From Leptobrachium leishanense (Eukaryota; Chordata; Amphibia; Anura; Megophryidae), in contig CM019063.1 of assembly GCA_009667805.1 (NCBI GenBank), positions 192,213,871 to 192,277,870 on the forward strand: 64,000 nt of DNA. The letters are read 5' to 3'. Below the pieces are notes generated by a model, which made no database searches, was not told where the DNA came from, and was given only the letters and a program-made list of their open reading frames with translations. A program made the position numbers and the translations under genes. Shown one piece after another: positions 24,427 to 34,499 of this stretch. Each line of letters begins with the position of its first letter. Within the stretch, counting starts at the first letter, position 1.

Positions 24427-25086
24427 CCGTATTTTTCGCTCCATAAGACACACTTTTCTCCCCCCAAAAAGTGGGGGGAAAAGTGGGTGCGTCTTGTGGA
24501 GCGAATGCCCCATGATATGCCCTAGCTCACCTGTCGCCGCGTTCGGCTCCCTTTGAGCGTGCGTCCGGCGGCAAGGAGCTTGGGCACTCGCCTGGGGGAG
24601 CCACGTGACCGCGATCTCGCGGTCACGTGGCTCCCCCAGGCGAGTGCCCAAGCTTCCTGCCGCCGGACGCACGCTCAGAGGGAGACGAACGCGGCGGCGA
24701 CGACAGGTGAGCTGAGGCATATCCACGAGCTGCTGGGGCATATCCATGTGTGAGCTGGGGCAAATCCATGTGTGAGCTGGGGCATATCCATGTGTGAGCT
24801 GGGGCATATCCATGTGTGAGCTGGGGCATATCCATGTGTGAGCTGGGGCATTATCCATGTGTGAGCTGGGGCATTATCCATGTGTGAGCTGGGGCATTAT
24901 CCATTTGTGAGCTGGGTCATATCCCTGAGCTGGGGGACAGTATCCATGAGCTGGGGCAAAATCCATGAGCTGGGGCAATATCCATTATTACACTATTTGA
25001 TTCAGAATATTTATTTTCCTGTTTTCCTCCTCTAAAAACTAGGTGCGTCTTATGGTCAGGTGCGTCTTATGGAGCGAAAAATACGG
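24427..25086. mobile_element. TA-flanked MITE with GC hairpin and minisatellite
   Basis: Ends CCGTATTTTTCGCTCCATAA and TTATGGAGCGAAAAATACGG with TA on each side; the GTGCGTCTTATGG phrase is repeated inside the right end. This MITE type is widespread in vertebrates. Inside are a GC-rich foldback (about 24540-24614 against 24617-24690, centred on CGCGATCTCGCG), a splice-donor-like CAGGTGAGC at about 24704, and a minisatellite at 24712-24985. Confidence 0.82.
24712..24985. repeat. 22-bp minisatellite, GAGCTGGGGCA type
   Basis: About twelve units of GAGCTGGGGCATATCCATGTGT with 17-23 bp length variants; the last three lack TGTGT. The unit core is the same as in the arrays at 13614, 27530 and 37017. 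Confidence 0.9.
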
Positions 25087-25352
25087 TAATTTCCCTTCGG
25101 ATCTCCTTCACCGTACATCGGGTCTGTCGAGCAGTGATCGTTAATATATATCTCAGAATACGTCGTAATAAATCTATATGATCACAAAAGCCTGACACAA
25201 TCCGGTTCTTTAAAGCACCAATTTGTCTAATTGTTGAATACAATTGTCACCTTAAGTGGATGACGGTTTTACAAAAAAATCAATAAAGGTTTAATTTTAA
25301 CCGAAATAATAAAAATAGAGGGATATCTCCTTACTAGAGGAATTAACATGTT

Positions 25353-25693
25353 ATGATTTGGTGTTTAATCACTTACTATTCCCGAGTAATAAAGTTCTCA
25401 CACCGTGGTGGTTGGTTCAACCAACCTCGGTCAATTCATTTTTGTATTTTTCGGTTCCATTGCTGATTCTGAAATTTCGCATCGTTTCGAGTCCGTTCGG
25501 TTCTGTTGATTACTTCATAATGTCAGTCACTTTTTTCACTTGTTCCAGTGCTTTCTTTCACTTCTACATCAATAATATATTATTTTAAATATTTAATTAG
25601 CTTTTCCCTAAATCCCCAGTCTAACAGTACAAGATATTGATACTTTACTACCAATAAAATAAAAGTCTCCTTATTTATATTTTTTACAATTTT
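25353..25693. other. spacer, no gene seen
   Basis: About 340 bp of AT-rich sequence. A 76-codon open frame at 25358-25588 looks like chance. Confidence 0.5.
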
Positions 25694-26205
25694 TAGGGAT
25701 GCACCGAAACGTAAATTTCTAGCTGATACCAAAAACTCGGGATCGGTTCGGCCGAAAACCGAAACCGAAAATCAGACATGAGAACCTGGGCCTGGAGGCC
25801 AGGCCAAGCCAGGGACTCGCCTGATCCCGAAGGCCGGCCGAGCAGCCTGCGACAGTCGGAGGACTGTCACATAAGCTCAGTGCCGAAGTAGGGGAGTATG
25901 CTGTCTACACATTCTCGCCTACATCGGCCTCGAGTCCTCCACCGGTTGCACATACTCACCTACATCGGCCTCCACCGGTGGCAGTCATCCTGCATCCAGT
26001 GTCCTCTCTCCGTTGGTCGTCGGGACGACGTCACGAAAGCCTTTGACCCAGGGTCAAAGGCTTCTGTGACGTCATACCGGCGACCATGGAGAGAGAACAC
26101 TGGATGCAGGATGACTGCCACCGGTGGAGGCTGATGTAGGTGAGTATGTGCAACCGGTGGAGGACTCGAGGCCGATGTAGGTGAGTGTGCAATCCTCTCC
26201 ACCCC
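25694..26205. mobile_element. hAT-like fragment with a 290-bp foldback
   Basis: It begins TAGGGATGCACCGAAACG. Inside, about 25912-26051 and 26053-26196 form long inverted arms (CACCGGTGGCAGTCATCC and its inverse, GCCTTTGACCC / GGGTCAAAGGC at the centre). The right arm contains TGTAGGTGAG twice. The right terminus is not identifiable before repeat R begins. Confidence 0.6.
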
Positions 26206-27514
26206 CCCCCAATAAAAATATACTAGACGTGTTCAGTTTTACTGTAGATATTTTGTCTACTACTAAACTCTCTCCAAAATGCTTACCAAAGCAAAATGCA
26301 ACCTCAATACAGCACAACCTTCTAAATTCCTTGTTATAAATTAGTAACCTGATCTCAATCCCCTTTCCCCTTCCCGCTCACCCTCGCAACTGCACCCAGA
26401 AGAAAAAATTCCTTGCATCTGTCGTGAACTTTTGAAAGTTCACAGAGCTGTATTCACAGGCATAACGCAACCGTTTGAGTACATAGAATTCACTCTGGTG
26501 TAATTTTTCTTTTATATTAATTTTTATTTTGGAAAAAAGTCAGCTATACAGCAAACAACCAGGAATAGTGGCCTTGCAGGGCCAAATTAGCAAGTCACAG
26601 AAATTCAAGGCAGAAAAATAAGAAATGACCGTAAAGACACAAAATATCAAAGAAAAAAGCCATTGCACAAGGCCAGCACATGAAGTAATGAAAAAAAAGG
26701 GGGGGTAAGGTACACACACAAAACAGACAGAGCACTTTGACACAGACGCTGGCAAAAATCACATAGGGCCGTCCAGGAAAATCCTGGGGAGAAAAATAAG
26801 GGGAGGCTAGGCGGAGGACTGCCAATGTAGCATGGCATTCCCATCTCTCCCCAGCAACCTGATGGAAGACCGGGGGCCGCGGAAGAGGCCAAACGAATGA
26901 CCAGAGCCATGGTGGGGACCCAGATGGCTCGCCCAGTGTCCCATGCCCAGTAACAAATGGGGGGGTCCCAACATCCCATCCGCCGCACAAAGTCTGCAAG
27001 GAAAGGTTGCACCCGAGTAGACGTATCACAGGAGTAAAAAGGAAAAATAAAACTCGGGTGGTCATCTAGGCAGGGGAATAAGTGATGGCAGTCGCACATC
27101 AGGGTCAACAAAATAGCCAGAAAAGAACAACCAGGCAGTGGGGGCACCACAGCCAGGATCTCGGGAGCGGGGATAGCCATCTCAGCCAGAGTCCAGGAGT
27201 GGTGCAGGGCTTATGGGCCCCTTCGAGGACACATGGAAGGAAAAGGGCCCTCCAGCCAGAAAGCTTCCAAGCCACACTGCCATTTCTATTCTCATCACCA
27301 AGCTCTGCCACACTCCCGGAAGCAGCAGGTCCGATGCCAGCAGCATAGAGGGAGGTATATCCATCGCCCCGATGAACTCAGGACTAGTCAGGAGCCCGCT
27401 ATCCGCCCGGAAGCCCCCCAGCCAGGGGCAGACATTCAGCAGACAGGTCACCCAAGGCACAAGGATCACCTCCAGAGGTAAAGAGGCTGGCCAGGGCACT
27501 CCTATCTGAACAAC

Positions 27515-27824
27515 CATGAGCTGCTACAACCTATCCATGAGCTGCTGGGGCATATCCATGAGCTGGGGCATATCCATGTGTGAACTGGGGCAAATCCATG
27601 TGTGAGCTGGGGCATAGCCATGTGTGAGCTGGGGCATTATCCATGTGTGAGCTGGGTCATATCCATGTGTGAGCTGGGGCATAGCCAATGTGAGCTGGGG
27701 CATTATCCATGTGTGAGCTGGGGCATTATCCATGTGTGAGCTGGGTCATATCCATGAGCTGGGGGACAGTATCCATGAGCTGGGGCAAAATCCATGAGCT
27801 GGGGCAATATCCATTATTACACTA
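27515..27824. repeat. minisatellite insert flanked by a 44-bp direct repeat
   Basis: About 310 bp of GAGCTGGGGCA..ATCCATG units, flanked by a 44-bp duplication (27471-27514 and 27825-27868, one mismatch) of retroposon sequence. The insert's end, GGCAATATCCATTATTACACTAT, and its penultimate units (GGGGGACAGTATCCATGAGC) are the same as the tail of the array at 24712-25002. Confidence 0.9.
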
Positions 27825-27868
27825 TCCAGAGGTAAAGAGGCTGGTCAGGGCACTCCTATCTGAACAAC

Positions 27869-28115
27869 ACAGTCAGTTCACTGCAGATCAGCAGCAGGGC
27901 CACCACTCCTGGGACTCCACAACTCTTCACCCAGCTCATCCGAGCAGGGAACTGCATGCCTTTGGGCAGGGAGTCCACCGGCACTCTCCTGACGAAGCAG
28001 CCGTCTCCCGGCAGAGCCGCAACGCAGCCACGAGGCTATACACATCCCCACGTGTAAGCAGCTGCTCACCTTCCTCTAGCAGCTAATCCAGGCATCCATC
28101 CAGGCCCGCCATCAT
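27869..28115 (-). pseudogene. broken ORF of retroposon B
   Basis: Reading on the minus strand from an ATG near 28112, a stop follows after about ten codons and the frame then continues with LLEEGEQLLTRGD and a leucine-rich stretch ending ALRLC, the counterpart of the motif in copies A and D. Several later stops close it. Function unknown. Confidence 0.4.
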
Positions 28116-28466
28116 GGCCCTGCAGTCCCCAGGTGAGAGGGTGGATCTCCACAGTGCCAGCAAAAAAGCTCCAGAAATGGCCACCCAGGTAGGCTGCAAT
28201 TGCAGGTCGGAGTCTGGAAGAGTCCCCAAACCAAGCCAGGAGACCACAAAAACATCTGGGTTTAGGTCAGCAGGTCGCCCAGCACAATCCTTTTCACGCC
28301 AGACACGGCAGCCGACGGTAGGTCGCAATAGACAGTGGGTTAAATGGCAAGTGCCTGGAGCTCCACAAAATGCGACCTTCACCGTCGGCAATCAGCTCTA
28401 CCCTCTGGTGTCATTTTTGAAGATTATTGCCATAAACTAAATACCAGGCTCCTCCCCTATGAAAGT

Positions 28467-29049
28467 GATTCTTAGTGCAGAAGGTCAAGTGAGGGGGTCA
28501 TTGGAAAGGTCAGAGTCTGGCCTTGCCAACAATACCAAATATGACCACGTAATGTGTAAAAATAGATTTATGCAAAATATACTTTTTTCCCCCTCTGTTC
28601 TAAGGCAGTGGCATTATGTGCTTTTACTTTAAAAGCAAACAATGCTGCTGCCCTAACTTAACTTCACATTTCCCACGCCAGGACCAAATGTGGAGGCGAT
28701 GGTGCAAAGCTTTATTACACATTGGTCCATCTAAAACACAAGCCTCTACACCCCTGCAAGGAGAGCGTGGGTCCTTTGGACCCTTGTATTTCCATTCTTT
28801 ACACCCTACAAAGTAATTTTATGTCTTTGGACAGGTTAGAGACTGGCCTTTCTAATGATATCAAACATGATCATGTAAAATGTCATGTAAGAAAAAAACA
28901 TACAAACAAACATAAAACATATATTTTTGTTTATTTTTTTTGTTCCAAAGCAATGGCATTGTCTATTTGTTACTTATAAAATGAGCAATACCATTGCCAT
29001 TACTCACCTTCTCATTAACCTCGCTATGAGCAAGGTAAGTGTTTTAAAA
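28467..29049. repeat. diverged duplicate of a TTGGAAAGG repeat
   Basis: Phrases TTGGAAAGGTCAGAG..CTGGCCTTGCC.A..ATACCAAATATGA (from about 28500) and TTGGACAGGTTAGAG..CTGGCCTTTCTAATGATA (from about 28829) are related copies about 330 bp apart; a third is near 16637. No gene seen. Confidence 0.55.
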
Positions 29050-29052
29050 ATA

Positions 29053-29234
29053 CAGGGTTATTCAGAGAGAGGTGAAAACCAGGAAAATTGGCAGGAGAAG
29101 AGAACAATCTAGACCAAATAGCCGATTTGGAAAGTGAGATAAATGGGAGAATTTTTCTGGTTTGCCTATTTTGACCTAGAATTTTCACTTCTCCAGTCAT
29201 TCTCCTGGTTTTCACCTCTCTCTGAATAACCCTG
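29053..29234. mobile_element. 182-bp MITE S1, Harbinger-like
   Basis: Ends CAGGGTTATTCAGAGAGAGG and its inverse, flanked by ATA on both sides. Inverted repeats extend through most of the length. A second copy (32652-33716) is interrupted by element S2. Confidence 0.82.
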
Positions 29235-29449
29235 ATAGTCATATTATTCTTAAAACACTATGCCCCCAAATAAAAGCGATTTTTTTTTTTTCAGTTTTAC
29301 AGGGTTATTCAGAGAGAACCGAAAAGTTACCGTACGTTCGGTGACTTTTCGTTCCCCGCACTTCGGGGCGATTCCTAGTTCACCGACCCTGCGATGTATT
29401 CAGCAAGCACCGCAGGGCCCCCGTAGTGCAGGGAATAGTCATCGCAAAC

Positions 29450-30216
29450 AAAAAACAAAAGGAACTGCAGTAAAATAAATGCAACCTTTAAAAATTGGTC
29501 AATGGTGTAGATGGCACAGCCAGATGACGAGTGGATTCCAATAGCTAAAACAATAAATGCACTAACATAGCATAATACTGTAAAAACATTTAATAATATA
29601 TAAAAAAACACAAGGAAGCCACTCACAAATAACGTGGCACACGTTCAAAAAAAGTGTGCATAATAGCATAATTAACACATCCTTATAGTCACCGCCACCG
29701 GAATGCGTTCAGTCCACAGAATGGAGACTCCTGGCCAGGGTAGACTCCAAGGAAGCCGATGTTTGTAGTCCAATGTAGTTAGGCAGAAAAGTTCTTGCGG
29801 ACCACCCAGTTTCAACGACCGGAAAATCCAGCTCCTCTTCAAACGATGGACAGCAAGGCGGCAGGCAGTAGATACAAATTAAAGCACAGATCAGCTCGAC
29901 ATGTTTCGTCCGTAGGACTTACTCATGAGCTGATCTGTGTATCACAAAACAAACCTAATATAGACCCTCCTAAATTGTTAAAATTAGCATGGATGAAAAA
30001 CACCTGTGGAGCCCGGGGGAGGACAGCATCGCCGGTAACCTCCACAGGGCGCTCCGGATATGACATCACACCCCTCCGGCATCCATCTTGCTTAAGGGCG
30101 AAAATTATAAAAATATACAAATATAGCCCCAAGATCAAGGCAAACAGGACAATACAGACCCTCCTAAAGTGTTAAAACTAGCATAGATGAAAAACACCTA
30201 TGGAGAGTTTATTCAT
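29450..30216 (-). mobile_element. retroelement insert with hammerhead-like motif
   Basis: A 767-bp insert flanked by a perfect 16-bp duplication AATAGTCATCGCAAAC (29434-29449, 30217-30232). It has no open frame of note. A near-duplicate phrase, GACCCTCCTAAA.TGTTAAAA, occurs at about 29962 and 30157, so part of the insert is repeated. The hammerhead-like motif on the minus strand suggests a Penelope-like terminal repeat or a retrozyme-like element; the long target duplication supports target-primed retrotransposition. Confidence 0.7.
29885..29939 (-). ncRNA. hammerhead-like motif with 13-bp stem I, core damaged
   Basis: CACAGATCAGCTC and GAGCTGATCTGTG (29885-29897, 29927-29939) are perfectly complementary and would form stem I. 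On the minus strand between them are ATGAG, a GTCC/GGAC stem II with a three-base loop, then GAAAC and GTC. Compared with the CTGATGA core, the CTG appears deleted, so cleavage is not expected. Confidence 0.45.
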
Positions 30217-30515
30217 AATAGTCATCGCAAACCCGCAGAGCACTCACTGGACACCCGCAGAAACTGCCGCAAAAACCAAGCCGAACACGCTGGAAAAATC
30301 CCAGCAGCCGCTGATCACAGCGCAGAGCAACCGCCGGAAAAAGCTGACACACAGACGAACAGGGTGGAAAAACAGTTCGCTTGAAATTTGAAACGCTGTT
30401 TTCAAAAAAACTACTGAACGAAAATGTCTGGAATTTACATGTAAGATCCAATGAATGATAATAAAAAGGTCTGTTACAGAAAAATGAAAAAACAATTTAA
30501 AAAAACCCCCAAAAA

Positions 30516-31767
30516 CTGAAAAACATTTTAGTTTTTTTATTCAAAGGGTCACAGACTGACCAGCAGGGTTGGCCTCGCAGGGCCAAGTATCACAGGCATA
30601 ATAACACAGAAAACATATGGGGGGGGTCTTCACAAATAAGCGGCAAATGGTCAAAAAATGAGGGGGCAATAATAATAGATAAAAGTTCCGCAGGCTAAAG
30701 AGAAAGTGAATAGTAACTGCTAGGAGGTCCCAAGCCGGGGACATTTATAACACAAAAAGAATGGGAAAATAAAAATAACAAGGTAGTAAGTCCTCACAAA
30801 GGATAAGCAGAAAAGAAGGGTCGTTTATCAAGGAGGCGAAACTACATCTGGAGTAAAAATCTCAGCCAGAGAAAGGCCTCCGCCGCAACACAGGTAGAGC
30901 ATCGGTATGGAGGCCAGGCCGGTCAGCCCAGGTATAATCGGGTTGGGGAGCGAGATCTGCACAGCACACAGGCCCACGTGGCAGACAAGATGGGCGACGA
31001 GTCCCTGGGCTCCCGCTGTGGCCGCCCCAGTCGCACTGCTAGACCAGGGCCGATGCCGCCACTCCTCAGCACAAGGCTCAACAGTCCCGGCCGGTGCCCC
31101 CAGCGCATCCCCCGGTGAAGGCTCCTCGGAAGTCGTCTTCGCATCCGTCAGGCCTGCTCCAGCGTCGCGTGTAAGCATCTCAGCCTCGCTCCCGTTCGAA
31201 TATGCAGAGGGCAGGCGTAGCTCGCAATCCGTGTCTCCCGGCCCACCACTCCGTGGATCCACGGCGCGAACCAGATGTCCTCCATTACCTCCTCCGGTAG
31301 GTCCTCAGTTGCTCGACCAACTCCCAGGATCACTATCAGCCGCCACCATGAGGTAGGGATGATCAGACTCTCCTCCTCTCCCGGCAATTGTTCGAAACAG
31401 GTCTCGAGGGCCGTGAACATAGCCTCCATTCTGCTAGCGGGCGCGGGATGCACCATCTCCTCCAGAGGGCTCAGGAGGGACAAGGAGCGAGGTGTCCAGG
31501 GAACAAAAAATAGGCCTCAAAATGGCCGACGGCCGTTTGGTGCTGCTGGAGGGTCTCCTCCGAAAGAAACTCGGCTGTGCTTTGGAGAGGGGGGCTAAAA
31601 CAGGCCCCAAAGCAAACCCTGTAATGGCCAGCTGCACAGGATCTCCAATAGTGGGTAAATTCACAAAAAAGTCACATTAAAGGCCCCATAATAAGAGAAT
31701 CCCACAGAGCTCCACAGAGATACATCTGTTCCCATGCAGAGTCGGCCACGCCCCCCAGATTTTTTTT
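30516..31767 (-). mobile_element. retroposon family copy C
   Basis: Minus-strand insert. The 5' end reads GGGGGGCGTGGCCGACTC, then GTGGAGCTCTG and CGGCCATTTTGAGGCCT as in D. The 3' part has TTGGCCCTGCGAGGCCA and an A-rich tail. A target duplication of about 20 bp with two mismatches is seen at 30496-30515 and 31768-31787 (TTTAA.AAAA.CCCCAAAAA). Confidence 0.82.
31148..31483 (-). CDS. hypothetical ORF of retroposon C
   Basis: A 111-residue open frame on the sense strand. EAMFTALETCFEQLPGEEES followed by a hydrophobic stretch ending LIVILG occupies the same place as the acidic and leucine-rich motif of A and D, but the LTRGD core is not preserved. No domain recognised and no evidence of translation. 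Confidence 0.3.
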   Translation of the reverse strand: MSLLSPLEEMVHPAPASRMEAMFTALETCFEQLPGEEESLIIPTSWWRLIVILGVGRATEDLPEEVMEDIWFAPWIHGVVGRETRIASYACPLHIRTGARLRCLHATLEQA

Positions 31768-32175
31768 TTTAACAAAATCCCCAAAAATGCCTAAAAGATC
31801 CTAAAAAATATAAAAATAAAGAGACTTTTTACTGCAGAATAAAATGATAAACAGTTTATTAGATATTGAATTAAAACTGGAATATTTTTAACATTGAAGC
31901 CTATGGGATTTGCCTGAATAAACCTGTCGCATGAAACCACCGAACGGCAGGGCACTTCACTAACAATCCTCAGCTGTTCGTGTTCTCTGAATAAACAAAC
32001 CATTGCTTCTCTATGGGGGATTTCACTGCCCTCGAACAGGCACCGTACGAGCAGGCAATTCACCAAAATTTGCCGAATTGCCTGTTCTCTGAATAGCTGA
32101 ATGGCCCCTAAATGTCTCCGTTCGCTGAAATTCAGTGTCCGGTTACATTTCGGACCCATCTGAATAACCCCCTTA

Positions 32176-32651
32176 GTTAAAATTGCATACGTTCCAGAGA
32201 AAAATGCAGTAACGTTCTCACTTCTAATTTTTTTTAACAAGTGTCCCCTAGAATATATAACCAGAAAGATTTGAATGATAAAATGTAAAAATAAATATTT
32301 TTCAAGCTGTAAATGTTTGAAATCATTAGAGATTCACATTTGTTTTACACTTTTTGTTATATCATTCTGGCAGGACGTGACATGTACATAAAATGACATT
32401 TTGAGTCTGCTAAAAATATATATAATTTGTCTGGGTCCTACAATAAATTATGACTTCAAATTGTGATTAAACATGATGGGCGCAAAATGGTCAAAATGAG
32501 CTCAGCACACAGAGGTGAAATGGCTCAGCGGTGAACGGGTTAAAATAAGGTAAATGCAACCTTCGATAAACACATGACATATTACACAGTGTCATGATTT
32601 AGTTAATAAAAACTAGGCCAAAATAGAGAAGCCATGTGTGAAAAAACATAT
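32176..32651. other. spacer, no gene seen
   Basis: About 475 bp of AT-rich flank between two S elements. No features recognised. Confidence 0.5.
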
Positions 32652-33716
32652 CAGGGTTATTCAGAGAGTGGTGAAAAGCAGGAGAATGACTGGAGAATGG
32701 AAAATTCTAGCAGGGTTATTCAAAGAGATCCAAATGGCTGCCGAAAGGGAACCGAACGCTGAAAATCAATTACCGCTCCTGGCCATTCGGCTATCCAGAG
32801 AGCAGGCAATTCGCCAAATCCTGGCGAATTGCCTGCACAGACGGTTGCCTGTTCGGTGCCTGTTCAAGGGCAGTGAAATCCCCATAGAGAAGCAATGCTT
32901 CGGCTATTCAGAGAACAAAAACCAGCAGTGAAAGGTTCCCGAAATGCCCTGTCATTCGGTGGTTTAATTCGGCAAGTTTATTCAGGCGAATCCCATAGGC
33001 TTCAATGTTAAAAATATTCCCTGTTTTAATTTAATATCTAATAAACCGTTGATTATAATTTTTCTGCAGTAAAGAGTCTATTTATAGATTTTTTTAGGAT
33101 ATCTTAAGCATTTTTCAGTATTTTTTTTTTTTAAAAAAACTATTTCCAATTATTTTTTTTTTTTTAACTTTACTTATCATTCATTGGACCTCATATGTAA
33201 ATTTCAGACATTTTCGCTCACTAGTTTCTTTGCAAACAGCGTCTCCCTTTTCAAACATTCAAGCGTACTGTTTTTTCAATTTATTCACTCTTTTCGTCTG
33301 CGGTGTCGGCTTTTTCTGGTGACTGCGCTGCGTGTGATCGGCTCCTGCTCGGGTTTTTCCGGCGTTTTCGGCAGGGTTAATCCAGATGTTTTTGCGGGTT
33401 TCGGTGTGCCTCATTTTGTGGTGAGTTTTCGGCGGGTTTGTGGCAACTTTTCCCTGCATTTCGGCGGCCCTGTGGTGCTTGCTAAATACACCGCAGGGTG
33501 GCCGAAATGGGATCGCCAAATCAAACTGAATTGAAGAGAACGAAAAGTCATCGAACCTGCGGTGGCTTTTCGATTCTCTGAATAACCCTGTAGGTCAAAA
33601 TAGCCAAACCAGAAAAATTCTCCCATTCATTTCACTTTCTTAATCAGCTATTTTGACCTAGAATTTTCCATTCTCCAGTCATTCTCCTGCTTTTCACCTC
33701 TCTCTGAATAACCCTG
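32652..33716. mobile_element. MITE S1, copy 2, split by S2
   Basis: The outer ends CAGGGTTATTCAGAGAGTGG and CTCTCTGAATAACCCTG belong to the S1 family. Subtracting the S2 insert (880 bp) and one 3-bp target copy leaves exactly 182 bp, the length of the uninterrupted S1 at 29053-29234. Flanks are TAT and TAA. Confidence 0.88.
32711..33590. mobile_element. Harbinger-like element S2, copy 2, complete
   Basis: 880 bp with ends CAGGGTTATTCAAAGAGA and TCTCTGAATAACCCTG, flanked by TAG on both sides (32708-32710, 33591-33593). S1 copy 1 supplies the empty site. Open frames of 86-116 codons inside do not resemble a transposase, so it is non-autonomous. Confidence 0.88.
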
Positions 33717-34090
33717 TAAGTATACTCTTTGCTGTGTTTTTTACACCCTTACTGCTTTCATAGGAATTAAAAAGGTAAGTAGCAGCTGTGTGATAATAAT
33801 CAAATGCCCTTGAATTGATCATCAGAGATGACCACCGCTACAAAAGCAGACATTTTGGCAAATTTCTGGTCTGGAGCATTCAGGTGTTTTGACACAATGC
33901 CATCGAAGAAAGATAACAGCAATCATGTTAGAGAAGCAATTGTTGCTGCCAATCAATCTGGGACCTGTTATAAGGCCATTTCCAAATAAGATAACGTCCA
34001 TCATTTTACAGTGAGGAAGATCATTCATAAGCAGAAAACATTGATGACAGATTCCAATCTGAATAGGAGTAGACGTCCAAGCAAGTACCG

Positions 34091-34299
34091 GCTGGGTGGA
34101 GTAGAGGTAACATCACTGCTCTGTGTGGAGAGAGGCTGTGGAGACATGGGATCGATCTCAGCAAGAGCACCTCTCCAGTAAGTGTCCTTGGGCAAGACAC
34201 CTAACGGTACATACTCGCCACCCAGGACATACTTGAAAACGAGAGAAATCTCAATGTATCCTTCCTGGTAAAATCCTTTCTCAAAAAAAATAAAAAAAA
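34091..34299 (+). mobile_element. tRNA-derived SINE, copy 2
   Basis: It starts GGCTGGGTGGAGTAGAGGTA, has a box B-like GGATCGATCTC at about 34149, the shared body (CACCTAACGGTACATACTCG) and an A-rich tail ending near 34299. Same family as 23667-23867, inserted into the Tc1 fossil. Confidence 0.85.
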
Positions 34300-34499
34300 T
34301 TCACCCCAAGGTCAATGCTCAGAGAACATGCAAAAAACCCAAGAGTCTCTACAGGCCTCAGCATGTTAAATGTCAAAGTTCATGATAGTACAAATAGAAA
34401 AAGACTGAACAAGTATGGTTTGTTTGGAAGTCTCTTATCTATAAAAAGAACATGGCAGCGTGTCTTGGTTTTTCAAAGTTGCATCTGAACACACCAGGG

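Larger units (their letters stand above)
24203..25352. mobile_element. foldback element with about 120-bp inverted arms
   Basis: 24203-24332 and 25232-25352 are inverted copies of each other (CATGTTAATTCCTCTAGT at the outside, ACCGTCATCCACTTAAGG further in) with a few differences. Its middle is interrupted by the element at 24427-25086. Without that insert the unit is about 490 bp. No coding content; target duplication not resolved. Confidence 0.75.
26509..28402 (-). mobile_element. retroposon family copy B
   Basis: Minus-strand insert bounded by a 16-bp target duplication, CTCTGGTGTAATTTTT (26493-26508) and the same with one change (28403-28418), the mark of target-primed reverse transcription. 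The 5' end lacks the G-run but has AAGGTCGCA and GTGGAGCTCC. The 3' part has GGCCCTGCAAGGCC followed by an A-rich tail (CAAAATAAAAATTAATAT). An unrelated minisatellite segment interrupts it at 27515-27824. Confidence 0.85.
26220..28466. repeat. dispersed repeat R, copy 2, split by retroposon B
   Basis: 26220-26508 and 28403-28466 match copy 1 (8284-10480). Here the break is at CTCTGGTGT(A/C)ATTTTT, a different position from copy 1, so the two copies were invaded independently by members of the same retroposon family. Confidence 0.78.
29300..32172. mobile_element. Harbinger-like element S2, copy 1, with two retroposon inserts
   Basis: It starts CAGGGTTATTCAGAGAGA and ends AATAACCCCC, flanked by TTA on both sides (29297-29299, 32173-32175). 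Removing the inserts at 29450-30216 and 30516-31767 with their duplications leaves about 0.8 kb that matches the reverse complement of S2 copy 2 (32711-33590), including AGGCAATTCG..AATTGCCTG and CCCATAGGCTTCAATGTTAAAAA in two phrases. No transposase. Confidence 0.85.

Noticed and set aside
29260..33600. Host gene with CpG-rich promoter
   Set aside because: The GC-rich pieces belong to Harbinger-like S2 elements and to retroposon C, whose boundaries are fixed by target duplications.
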